Positions 22,087 to 32,600 of a stretch of 64,000 bases of DNA are shown piece by piece. Source of the DNA: Ovis canadensis (taxonomy: Eukaryota > Chordata > Mammalia > Artiodactyla > Bovidae); NCBI RefSeq assembly GCF_042477335.2, contig NC_091245.1:115726501-115790500 (forward strand). Reading direction: 5' to 3'. Each line of letters opens with the position of its first letter. Positions within the stretch are counted from its first letter, which is position 1. Below the pieces are notes generated by a model, which saw only the letters and a program-made list of their open reading frames with translations, ran no database searches and was not told where the DNA came from. Position numbers and translations under genes: made by a program.

Positions 22087-22099
22087 TGTAATGGATTTT

Positions 22100-22909
22100 G
22101 TGATGGGCTTTACTATTATTATTTTCCAAAGCTCTTCTTATATTAATATAATTTACAAGCATCATAGAACTTATGGAGTCTGACAACTTAAAAAATTAAA
22201 CTGGTTTTATAACAGAGACTGTAGATAGAGCTACATGTAAAAAGGCTGATGCACTTCAAATTAGCTAGTAAGGGAATTTGTAGGCCCGTGGGGTTGATGC
22301 CACAGCTGCTGTAAATGCCCCAAGCCACTCATCATTGAGAAACTACTAGAAGCTCAACATTGTGCAAAAGCAACAGGAAGTACTTAAAGAATTCACAGGT
22401 TTGTTTAAATGTTGAGACAGGAAAAAATAAACCAAAGTGATATGTTGTCTCAAATTGGCAGAGACTACAATTGCAGGAAGGAAAAAACTGACCTTTAACT
22501 GCAATGTTCAGGGTAGGCTTATGGAAGGACAAGATGGGCTTTAATGAACCCATAAATGCTTTGGAAATTGGTAGGCTGGGGTGGGGACCACAGAAGCTCA
22601 GGTATGTGTGACTTGCTCAAGTCTCCATTCTATTTCCATTCCCTCTTTTCAGTGTCCTATCTTGTTATTCCATCATCAGCTTCCTGCGATCCAAATCAAT
22701 ATACTGCTTCCTGATCATCTCACCGACATCTCCGACCCAATGTGGAATCATCCATGGGTAGTTCCTGTGCTTGGGTACCATCATTAACATTTTATTGGTG
22801 TTTGGATCATTGCTTTACTCTTAAGATGCAAATGCTGAAGGACCAACACCAGAGCAGTGTAGAGGTTTACAGAGTGGGAGTGGGGGGTCTCACAACATAA
22901 GCTACTCCA
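22100..22909. other. Intergenic, no gene seen
   Basis: Unique-looking sequence; nothing recognised beyond short random frames (22332-22553, 22581-22787). Confidence 0.5.
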
Positions 22910-22918
22910 GTTCAGTCA

Positions 22919-23720
22919 CTCAGTCGTGTCCAACTCTTTGTCATCCCACAGGCTGCAGCACACCAGGCCTCCCTGTTCATCACCAGCTCCTGGAGTTTAC
23001 TCAAACTCATGTCCATTGAGTCAGTGATGTCATCCAACCATCTCATCCTCTGTCTTCCACTTCTCCCGCCTTCAATCTTTACCAGCATCAGGGTCTTTTC
23101 AAATGAGTCAGTTTTTCACATCAAGTGGCCAAAGCATTGGAGTTTCAGCTTCACATCAGTCCTTCCAATGAACACCCAGGACTGATCTTTAAAATGGACT
23201 GGTTGGATCTCCTTGCAGTCCAAGGGACTCTCAAGTCTTCTCCAACACCACAGTTCAAAAGCATTACTTCTTTGGTGCTCAGCTTTCTTTATAGTCCAAC
23301 TCTCACATTCATATATGACTACTGGAAAAAAACATAGCTTTGACTAGATGGACCTTTGTTGGCAAAGTAATGTCTCTGCTTTTTAATATGCTATCTAGGT
23401 TGGTCCTAACTTTTCTTCCAAGGAGCAAGTGTCTTTTAATTTCATGGCTGCAGTCACCATCTGTGGTGATTTTGGAGCTCCAAAAGATAAAGTCTGTCAC
23501 TGTTTCCCCGTCTATTTGCCATGAAGTGATGGGACCAGATGCCATGATCTTGGTTTTCTGAATGTTGAGTTTTAAGTCAACTTTTTCACTCTCCTCTTTC
23601 ACTTTCATCAAGCAGCTCTTTAGTTGTTCTTTGCTTTCTGCCATAAGGGTGGCGTCATCTGCATATCTGAGGTTACTGATATTTATCCCAGCAATCTTGA
23701 TTCCAGCTTGTGCTTCATCC
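22919..23720 (-). mobile_element. BovB LINE, 5'-truncated
   Basis: Antisense 3' part of BovB. Probable duplication AGCTACTCC (22910-22918) and AGCTACCCC (23721-23729), one mismatch. The YADD catalytic codons are intact at 23654-23665, but only the end of the RT region is present and its frame is disrupted; the 23309-23644 minus frame covers part of it. Confidence 0.9.
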
Positions 23721-23729
23721 AGCTACCCC

Positions 23730-25494
23730 AGACTCAGTATTTGCAAGGCTCACTTCACATTGTGAGAATCACATGCTTTTTTCTCCCTCCTGCTCTCTTA
23801 GAAACCATGATTATCTCTATGTTTGAATATTTGACATTTTGCTGAAATTAATGTTTTAATGACTCTCTCTGCCACCAGAAGACAAACTCTTGTGGTAGGG
23901 ATGGGCCCTTATTTACCTCTCTGGTGTGGGCCCCACCGTTCCTTATACAAACAACTTCCAGTTTCCTCCACAACCTCTTGACCCCTTAGAGTCTATTATC
24001 CATAAAACAGCTAAAGAACCATGAAACATAAGTCATGAAACAGACACACAATACCCTCTGATTGTAGGTGAAATAAACTTCAGCCCCCTTACTAGGGTTC
24101 TTATCAAACACCTTAACTTTATGCTATTCCTGCTTCTACTCACTGCGATCTAGGCATTGTGTTTTTTCTATCCATCAAATTTCCCTGCACCATATTGTAA
24201 ATCAACTATACTCTGTTGTAAAATGTTAACAATATTTATTCTAAAAATACTACTGAGCACCTGCTGTCAGAATTTACTATTGACCCATTTCAAACATTTA
24301 GTAGCTAGAAGTCACAAAGATTAACTTTCAGGGCCATGTTGGTGTATGGAGGAGCTAGAATTAAAATTCAAGTCTGCCTGCTTGTAAAGTTTAAGCACAT
24401 TCCTTGACATTGTCTCATCTCTTTCCACTGGCACAAGGTAAATGAACTCTTGTGAAATTGCTGTTTCTATTTTCGGCTAAGTTCTGTCAAGAAAGATTTA
24501 ATCTTTGAGAGAGAGATATTTTTGTTCTTCTTGGAAAAGATTTTCCCTGACAGTTAATTAAGTGACAAGTGTCAGGGTGAGAGGTTCTGATTTCCCGCAG
24601 GTGCCCACAAAACTAATGTAGAGAGTAGGATACATTTCCCAAACATAAGACAGACTGGGAAAGTCCCTGTCCCTCTTCCTGGTATACAGCAACCTCCAGC
24701 TGGGTCTGTTTGCATTTTAACTTGACAAATCAATAACTGTGAGCTCTCACTGATGTCCAGGCCATTGTAGTAAACAATAAAGGGAGAGGAAGGCTTCTGA
24801 TAGCTGGGAGGAAATTGTAGATGCTGTCAGTGCTGCCTAAGGCTGAGACCAGACCCACATCCTGCCCTAGTGGGGCAAAGTGTCCCTTTCTAACACCTGC
24901 TAGAAGCAAACAATGCAATGCCTGCCACAGTAGCTTATATCCTTGTATTAGATCCCCTCAGAGCTTGAGCAATGCTTTCCTTTGTTCTTCCTGAGCTAAG
25001 GGTGGAGAAATTAGAAACTTACCTGGAGACCCCACACAGCTCATATCTTACTGCGGCTTAATGTCCCTCAGTAGAAAATGGTATTTCTTAATGCTTTTTG
25101 TCAGCAATACCTTTCAGATGTTCAGCATTTCAGTTTAAGGATCACATTTATATGTATTACCTCATTTGATTCTTGTGACTATCTTGTGCAGCATTATTTT
25201 TCATGATAATCATCTTTCACTTGTACTATTGAAGTAGTCTTCAAATTTTTTGTCAGTTCCTCTCATGTCCAGTCTATTTACCTACAGTGTTACTTCTAGG
25301 ACATTAATATTATATGCTTAAATAACTTGGCTATTCCCCCAACCACTACAGGTTAAAATCTGGTCTTTAAGGTGACCAGAAACACCCTTTGGTCTCAGAG
25401 TAACCATCTGGTTTTATTTCACTGTCCCTCTCCTCAAAAGATATCTCTTTACAGTCTCCAAAAAATATGCTTTCTTTCACCATTTATGGTCATG
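23730..25494. other. Intergenic, one old MIR
   Basis: Mostly unique-looking. An antisense MIR-like piece lies at about 24255-24420 and a short L1-tail-like stretch near 24186-24225. No gene recognised. Confidence 0.45.
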
Positions 25495-25710
25495 GCAGCA
25501 TAGAGGTCAATGGTATAGAGGTTAATAGTAGAAACGCTAGACTGTCTGAACTAAACATTTGCCACCACTACTTATATAACCCCAGGTAAGTTATTCAACC
25601 CCTCTATGTCTCATCTGTACAAGGGGGAACATTTCAGGACTTTCTTTCAGGATGACTGAAGGAATAATTGAGGTATTTATGTAAAGTACTTAAGTTGGTG
25701 CCTTGCACTC
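25495..25710 (+). repeat. MIR SINE
   Basis: 'gctagactgtctgaacta', 'aaccccaggtaagttattca' and 'ctcatctgtacaaggggga' are MIR core and 3' landmarks in sense orientation. Confidence 0.6.
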
Positions 25711-25793
25711 TTAGTACCCAATGAAATAAGCTAGTATTATTTGCTCTCTATTGTAATGTTCTTCTCTTCTTTACATACCTGCTTAGTCTCTAT

Positions 25794-26032
25794 TCTCAGT
25801 CCTGGGTGTTCATTGGAAGGACTGATGTTGAAGCTGAGGCTCCAATACTTTGGCCACCTGACGTGAAGAGCTGACTCATTTGAAAACACCCCGATGCTGG
25901 GAAAGATTGAGGGCAGGAGGAGAAGGGGGCGGCAGAGGATAAGATGGTTGGATGGCATCACCAACACAATATGCATGGGTTTGGGTGGACTCCAGGAGTT
26001 TGTGATGGACAGGGAGGCCTGGCGTGCTGTGG
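25794..26032 (+). mobile_element. BovB LINE internal fragment lacking its 3' end
   Basis: Sense BovB from 'cagtcctgggtgttcattgg' to 'gcctggcgtgctgtgg', stopping about 50 bases before the usual ACTGAACTGA terminus. Truncated at both ends. No duplication recognised. Confidence 0.85.
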
Positions 26033-26282
26033 TAACAGTCTCCTTTGCAAAAATATCCTCCAAATTTCAGAGCTTGAGTTTATTCTGTGCTTTCCTCAAA
26101 TTTTGTATAAACAAGTTTATAATAATGACACTCAACTAAAAATCTTTCTCCTGAGAGTGTAAGTTCTGATTTTTGCTGAGGTCACTAGAACTTAGCACAA
26201 TGTCTAGCACATATAATATAATAAATATGTGTAAAGTGAATATCCACTTTGCAATGTAGAAACTCTTGAGCTAGGATCCAAA

Positions 26283-26960
26283 TTGTTAGTTCTGCTAACT
26301 GGTCTACTTGCTTCTGCACTCCTCTTCAATTCACTTTCCCTGATAGCCAGAATAATCAGACAGTGCCCATCACCGGTGTCACTTCCTGCAGTAGATTTCC
26401 ATGGCATGTTGGTAAGGCCCAGCCTCTGGACCATGGCTTACGAATCTTTGCAAGACCTGGCCTTCACCTCCTCATCTCTACTTCATGTTAATCTCTCCTT
26501 GTTCACATTTTTCTATCCATGCTGGTCCCTTTTTGCCCCTTCCCAGTTCAGATCAAGAATGTTTTCATTTTTTATCTAACATCTATTTGCTGTATAACTT
26601 TTGCTCTTACCTCTATTTGGTATATATTTCCTAAGCTTTACTCATTTCTTATTCCTTCTCAGCCATCAAATCTCATTTCAGATATCACTTGGTCAAGGAG
26701 GACTTTCTGGGATACCTTGGCTAAATGTGCCATTTGCTATTCAGTTTCTTTTATATCAGTTGTCAAATTTTTTTTTTCATGATATGGGTGACTCTAGAAT
26801 TATTTTTATATTTTTGGACTCTTTTCTTCTACTGGGGTGAAAACTCCACTAGGGTGGGGACCCTGTTTGCTTGCTCATCATACTAACAGCAGTTCTTCAA
26901 ACGGTACCTGTCCCAGAGTAGGAGCTCAAAAGATATGTATTAAATAAGTGAATAAACAAA
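26283..26960 (+). repeat. L2 LINE, 3' region
   Basis: A long diverged L2 in sense: 'cttccctgatagccagaa'-like text, 'gccatcaaatctcatttcag', and the terminal 'tgtcccagagtaggagctc' ending near 'ttaaataagtgaataaac'. The frames at 26283-26579, 26519-26782 and 26601-26840 are relics of this repeat. Confidence 0.6.
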
Positions 26961-29389
26961 AATTAAATCATTTTAGAATAAAGCTCTTACACATCACCAG
27001 AATCATCCAGGAATGACAGGTCCTAGAATAATAGAGTGTAATGCTTTCTGCATGTCAGAGAAAGAGGGTAGAAATTTATCAAGGTATCATGATGTACCAA
27101 TCTTTGCCTTCCATAGTGAAAAATATGTTATGAAAAGCTTTTCCAAACACTCTGAAATATCAAAATTCCTAAGAAAGCAAGAAATCATAATTAAAGAAGT
27201 AAATAAATGTGAAATGCTTTGACAGATTAATGGACTAGTCGTAAAGCCAAAAAGACCTGGGTTTAATAGAAAAAGATGGCAGTGAGGTTTGTAGCAGCTC
27301 CCACTGTTGTGGAGAAAAAAAGAAAAATCAGACAGAGGAGTGAGTTTTCCTGGAAGGAAATGTATGAAATTAATATTATGTTTTGTTATCTACTGTGTAT
27401 AATGTAACAATAAAAAATATTTGTGTAGCACTTTACAGTTTAGAATTACTTCTGTTTACATAGTCTATCTCATTTGATAAAACAATTAAGTGATAGGTTA
27501 GCATAGGAAAAAGTCCACATGATCTAGTGTCAAGAAACTAGCTCTGTTACTGGGAATCTGTGACTTTAGCAAGTCACTTTCTCTCTGTTTCCTTTTTGGT
27601 AAAATTAAGGTGTTAATCTAGGTTGTATTAAATCTTATTCAGCTCATCTATTGAAGCTATTTATATTCAACTCATGACAAATCAGGCTTTTCTTTGGCCT
27701 AGGTCCAAGATATCAACTTCCTATTAAGTCTTCATTCATGTTTCCAAAATCGAATTGTTTAAGTGACCACTATCTTGGATGTCTAGGCAAGCAAAGAAGC
27801 CCCTGGCCCATTTTTGGGTGACCTTTTCTCCCTTTTAATTAATTAGTCTCTCCTCATGGATGCCATTTTTGATTGATCCATCATTCTGGGCCTAACGTCT
27901 TCAGCTTCTGTCATTTTGCACTGCACTATAGTCCCTTCCGCAACACCACAGAGGATGGCTACCAGATTCACAGAGAAATTCACTGGTTCTATGTTCAAAG
28001 AAAAGTTGCCCCGTTGTTAATCTAATACATTTTTCTATCTTCATGTGAGACAACCAAAGATTTTTTCCTGTAATTTAAATGTATCTTCTGGAGACAGTGA
28101 TCTTTCCACCCTTTTATATATCTTAGCCATCTCTTTCTTCTGATAGCCATAGACAGGGCTTGGGACATGGATGGGGTCAGTGAGGGGATGCTGAGAGCCA
28201 CATACATGGTCGGGGCATTCCTATTTACCACTTTCCCTTTAATATTCTAGAGTCCCTTTGCATCTCACTGTAACCCATCTATTTTTCACCTTCATCACCT
28301 AAACAATTAGATGCCTCGGCTTCTCATACTTAAGGCACAGTTCACTATATCTTATGATCAGGAAACTTTCTGCTTTCAACGTGAAAGGTGTTCAGTTCTG
28401 ACATAGCAACTAATTTTTCCTTCCCCTCATAGCTTTCCTATATGGAGAAGATCCCTCTATAACTCGATGTGAATGTTTGAGCTACAGCTACAAGATGTGA
28501 AACACCTGCATGATTCTTTGAAGCATTTGATCCATCATATTGTATACAAAAGATACGAATTGTCCATGTGTTTAGAACCAGCTGCAGGGTTAGGTATTTT
28601 TATGTTCATTGTGAACCCTGGTAACATGACAGGAAAGCTATGTATTTTTCTTCTATGTTTCCCTGTTTCTCAATATTTTGAAATATTAGTTTGTATACCT
28701 TAAATTGAATAAGACATAATAAGATAAAAATCCACTTTTGAATAAGAATAGGTGTCTATATTTGTTCCTTTATTCCCTGTTCTTGTCTTCAAGCTGCTGT
28801 TTTGAAGCTTTTTGCAGGAGATATGCATGTACAAAAGAGATTGTCAGCGCTTGGCTGAATTTTGTTCTTAGTAAGAGTTCTAGAAAAGTATTCCACAGTC
28901 AGGCTGATTACAGATGTAGCTAATCTGTTTTCCCTAAGCTAGTTTTCTATGCTGCCAGGCGTATAACTGCCTGTCTTCCAGCTATTCCTCCCCCACATCC
29001 CTGTGTGGATGTGCCAACCAAGAAAGCAACTTCTGCAAATCTCTGCCTGGAAACAGTGCTTCCACCCACACCCTTTTGGAAACAGTGAGGATCAGATTTT
29101 GGACCATGGATGGTATAATATTTCTAACCCGAAAGAGGAAGGACATGAAGTGTCAGCCCCAAAGTAAGCCCACAAACTCTTGCTGGGCCATTTCCTTCTA
29201 GGAGGCAAATTTCCTTGACATTGTTTTTATAGACGAATGAATAAACCCGTGTTTTGAAGCATTGTACACTTCTTATTTCCTTTCCTGGAAGTTTGAAACC
29301 TGAGATAGCCTTAGAGACAGTAAGCAAGTTTATATTTTCTGTATGTCTATTTGGCAGGAGGATATTTCTGCCCGTTCACTTTGCTTTGT
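26961..29389. other. RGS4 upstream region, repeat-poor, no gene seen
   Basis: Only a MIR 3' region is recognised (about 27495-27615, 'ctttagcaagtcactttctc'). No young ruminant repeats and no exon-like frames. It could hold RGS4 control elements, but I cannot point to a specific one. Confidence 0.5.
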
Positions 29390-29532
29390 TGCGTCAGCCC
29401 TTTCTTCCTTATCTCTTGCAGAGGATGGAGAGCCAGAAGGAGGCTGAGAGGAGCTGGTATTACAGACCTGTTATCTGATTGGCTGGACGGTCGCGGCTGG
29501 GCTATAAAAGAGACCCCTACAGGCTTGGGAGG
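29390..29532 (+). promoter_or_regulatory. RGS4: RGS4 proximal promoter
   Basis: The stretch just before the first exon carries TGCGTCA (29390-29396, CRE/AP-1-like), an inverted CCAAT box ATTGG (29478-29482) and a TATA box (29503-29510). The CCAAT-to-TATA distance of about 25 bp and TATA-to-ATG distance of about 145 bp fit a TATA-driven promoter. The sites are seen in sequence; factor binding is inferred. Confidence 0.7.
29503..29510 (+). promoter_or_regulatory. RGS4: TATA box (TATAAAAG)
   Basis: A canonical TATAAAAG in a GC-richer context. It predicts transcription start about 25-32 bp downstream, around 29533-29540. Confidence 0.75.
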
Positions 29533-29534
29533 GA

Positions 29535-29650
29535 GACGCTGGGAGGATTCTGACAGTATCTTTACCGGAGAAAAGGCAAAGTACGCTCAACAGAAGCCAC
29601 AGCTCCTCCTGCAGCACTTCTTTCCTATCGTGAATCCCACACTACAGAAG
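29535..29650 (+). other. RGS4: RGS4 5' UTR (predicted)
   Basis: From the predicted start to the base before the ATG. It holds no ATG, so no upstream reading frame competes. The start context is CAGAAG-ATG-T: A at -3 is favourable, T at +4 is not. The exact 5' end is inferred from the TATA position. Confidence 0.6.
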
Positions 29651-29694
29651 ATGTGCAAAGGACTTGCAGGTCTGCCGGCTTCTTGCTTGAGGAG
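29651..29694 (+). CDS. RGS4: RGS4 coding exon 1
   Basis: Encodes residues 1-14 and two bases of codon 15: [14 protein letters not shown]. Donor GTAAGA at 29695. It contains the membrane-targeting start with Cys2 and Cys12. Confidence 0.97.
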
Positions 29695-32600
29695 GTAAGA
29701 TTATTTTCAGCCACTGAACCAGACTGCGTTAAACTTTCAAATAGACTTCAAGTTATTTGCATGTTCTACTTACTAACCTGGTTCTTTGGATTTAGAAACA
29801 ACGTGATGCAGAAATCTTCGACCTCCTAGCTTTAAAACTAGCTAGAAATTGTGGCTTAGGAAGTGTTCACTCCAGATTTTGGCGTCCTATATGTTGTTTT
29901 CTATGACCTTGATCTTGAAGACTCTTCTAATCTTCTAACCAAGCTAGTTCTAATTAAGGACTGATATGAGGTTTTGGACTATGCACAGTGGTCTGAAATA
30001 TCGCTACCTGTGATTACTGCTATTTGACTATCACTGAGGCACATGGAATCATGGGTCTGGGCTTTCTGATGGTGTATTAAATCTCACTTTGGGGAGGATG
30101 CTCCGGATTGAAGTTCGGCTGCATCACCAGAAAGGCACTGTGCCATTTGCGTGATGCTCCAGTATCTTTCACTCTCTATTCTTAAAAGCAAATGCTACAG
30201 TAAAATAAGAGTCTCAAAACTAGATCTCCCTTATCTCTTTCCCTGCTCTAGCTCTGGAAATGCCATGTGGTTGTCAAGTACTGATCATAACCAATCAGCT
30301 AAGGGTTCTGTGGAAAGTCTCACCTTAAAGACATTGTTTTATCAATTTACTGTCTCTTGATTAATAAACAGACTTAAAGATATGCAGCTGCTCCTATGTC
30401 TTTGCCTTTTTAAAAAAAGTACAAATAAATGCTTTCATAGGATGCTCATATATTAGCTAGTTGAAAAAATACAAAACTAGTGTCTTTCACATTACTTAAC
30501 CTTACAGTTAAAGGTAAAAAGTCACTTTATAGGTGTACTACCCCCTTTTATGTTCCTCTGCAAATAGAAATCACCTTAAATTTTAATTTAGAGTTATCTC
30601 AGAAAGCACACTTTTTAAATACAATCCTAAGGAGTTTGCCTCCTGTCATTCAGGAATATGAAAAATGTTCTTTTTTTCCCCATTCTTTCATGGCTGCTTT
30701 CAGATGAAGCAGGAGGGTCTGGCAGAGAGTGCTTATGAAAACAGTGGCTCTGACCTCCATCATTAATTTTCTGAATTGAATAGAGCAAATCAATTCAAGC
30801 TTCAGTTAACTCAGATATAAAATTATTCATGCAAAACACAGGAATGTCAGGTGAAAGTTTTGCTCTGGTAAATATTTTAGGAGACAGATAAGTAATTGCT
30901 CTAGAGCTTTACTCTCAGGAGAGTAAAGGCTAACCTGGGGAGGTAAAGTGTATGTCAGCAGGGTACACTGCTCTCCCCTTCCCTCACTGGCGAGCTGTGA
31001 ATCATCTTACCCAGCACCTTCATTCTCACATTGGTGCCTGAGGCTCCAGAGGGAATGGGAAAGGCTCAAGGTCACACAGGTGGTGGCTGGTGAAGTGCAG
31101 ATCACTTCCAGTCTTCTTACTTCAGAGGTCGCTGGAGTCATTTTGGTTTTTATTTCTTTTGGTTGCATTGTGTTATAAGGACAAGTGTAATGTATTTGCT
31201 AAGCATACTTCCAGGTCTTTATGAAATGACTCTGTATGGGTCAATAACTGCCAGGTCACATCTCAGCTAGACCTGGCACATGGAAATATGAGATCACAAT
31301 ATGCTTACATCATCACCTTAGGCTTCATGCTTAGATTTTGCTATTGTTAAGAAAGACTTTGTATCCCATGAGCAGTGGGGTACAGCAGTGGGGGAAACAG
31401 AGAAAGGAGAACAATTTTGGGGTGGGGGTTGGAGAAAAAACACTGTTTTAAGGGCAGCAAAAGAACATAATGGATTTCAAACTTCCTGGAGAAATGCACA
31501 TAGATAAGGCACTAATATATTAGTAGCCATCCTAAAATGTCCTTTTATCCTTGTGGCTTTATTTTCCTCTAAGTAGAAACATTTAGTCATTCAATTAGTC
31601 ATTCATTTCCTTCAAAATGACATTTTTCACTTTAAAACTATGTCTCCACTTTTACAGAAAATGAGATCCAAGCAAAAGAACAAATAAAGAGTGAGAAAGT
31701 TGAGCTAAAAGCTTATTAGAAGGCCCTCCTTTTTTAGTAAGTCGTGTGCACTGCCATACCCTAGCTACCTATTAAACAGTGGCCATAACCTGGAAGCTTT
31801 GCTCTAGTCACGAGCTTCAGTGATGACTCTTACGTGCTTCTCCTCGTTATTGTTTTTCAGTATTCAGACTGAATACTTATAATAAATATAATACTATTTA
31901 TATTGTAGTATAAATATCCTTAGAGTGTAGATATTTCAAAGGGAAGCAGGAGAGTCTTTAGAAGCTAGCCTGCAGGAGCTCAGGTTTCAGCCTGAGCTTT
32001 TGAGTTAACCACCTCATTCCCCCCTCCTCTCTGCTGGAGCCACTCGTGTATATCCCATAACGTGACTTGCTCACTACATCCAGGCTGAAACTGAACAAAC
32101 CTTTAATTCCTGAGATGCTCCTACATTCCTCTGCTAACAGTGAGGCAGATGGAAATAGCAACCACCCTCCAGAAGGTGGCATGCAACAACCAGATGCCAT
32201 ACTTCACGCTTCCCTGCTCTTCATTTCCTAAAACTTAGAAAACCGTCAAGTTTGCTTTATGTTTCTCCTGAAGATACCTAAGTGTTCCATTGGTCAAAAT
32301 GACAGGGTTACAGGTAGACTGAAGGGTCAGAAATCCAGTTACTGATGAAGGAGGCTGTGCTCCAAGTTTTGCAGTGAGTCATAGGAAGAAGCAGAGGTGG
32401 AATCTTATTTTCCTGAGAGTTCCTGCCAGCCTCAACTCGTATTTCCTAAGTAAACTGCCTTTGCCTCTTTACTAGTAATGGACTCTGAACTGTACCAATA
32501 AGGTATCTTTTTAAAAGAACTGAGTGTCATTATTCTGTTTCTCCCCTTTCTTGTGTGCAGTGCAAAAGATATGAAGCATCGGCTAGGTTTCCTGCTGCAG

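Noticed and set aside
27013..27222. 70-codon plus-strand frame upstream of RGS4
   Set aside because: No recognisable domain, AT-rich codons, no splice or promoter context. Frames of this size are expected by chance.
29351..29698. 115-codon frame covering the RGS4 promoter and exon 1, as a possible N-terminal extension
   Set aside because: It has no ATG in frame upstream of 29651 (its first codon is TTG) and spans the TATA and CCAAT boxes. The RGS4 start at 29651 matches the known protein.
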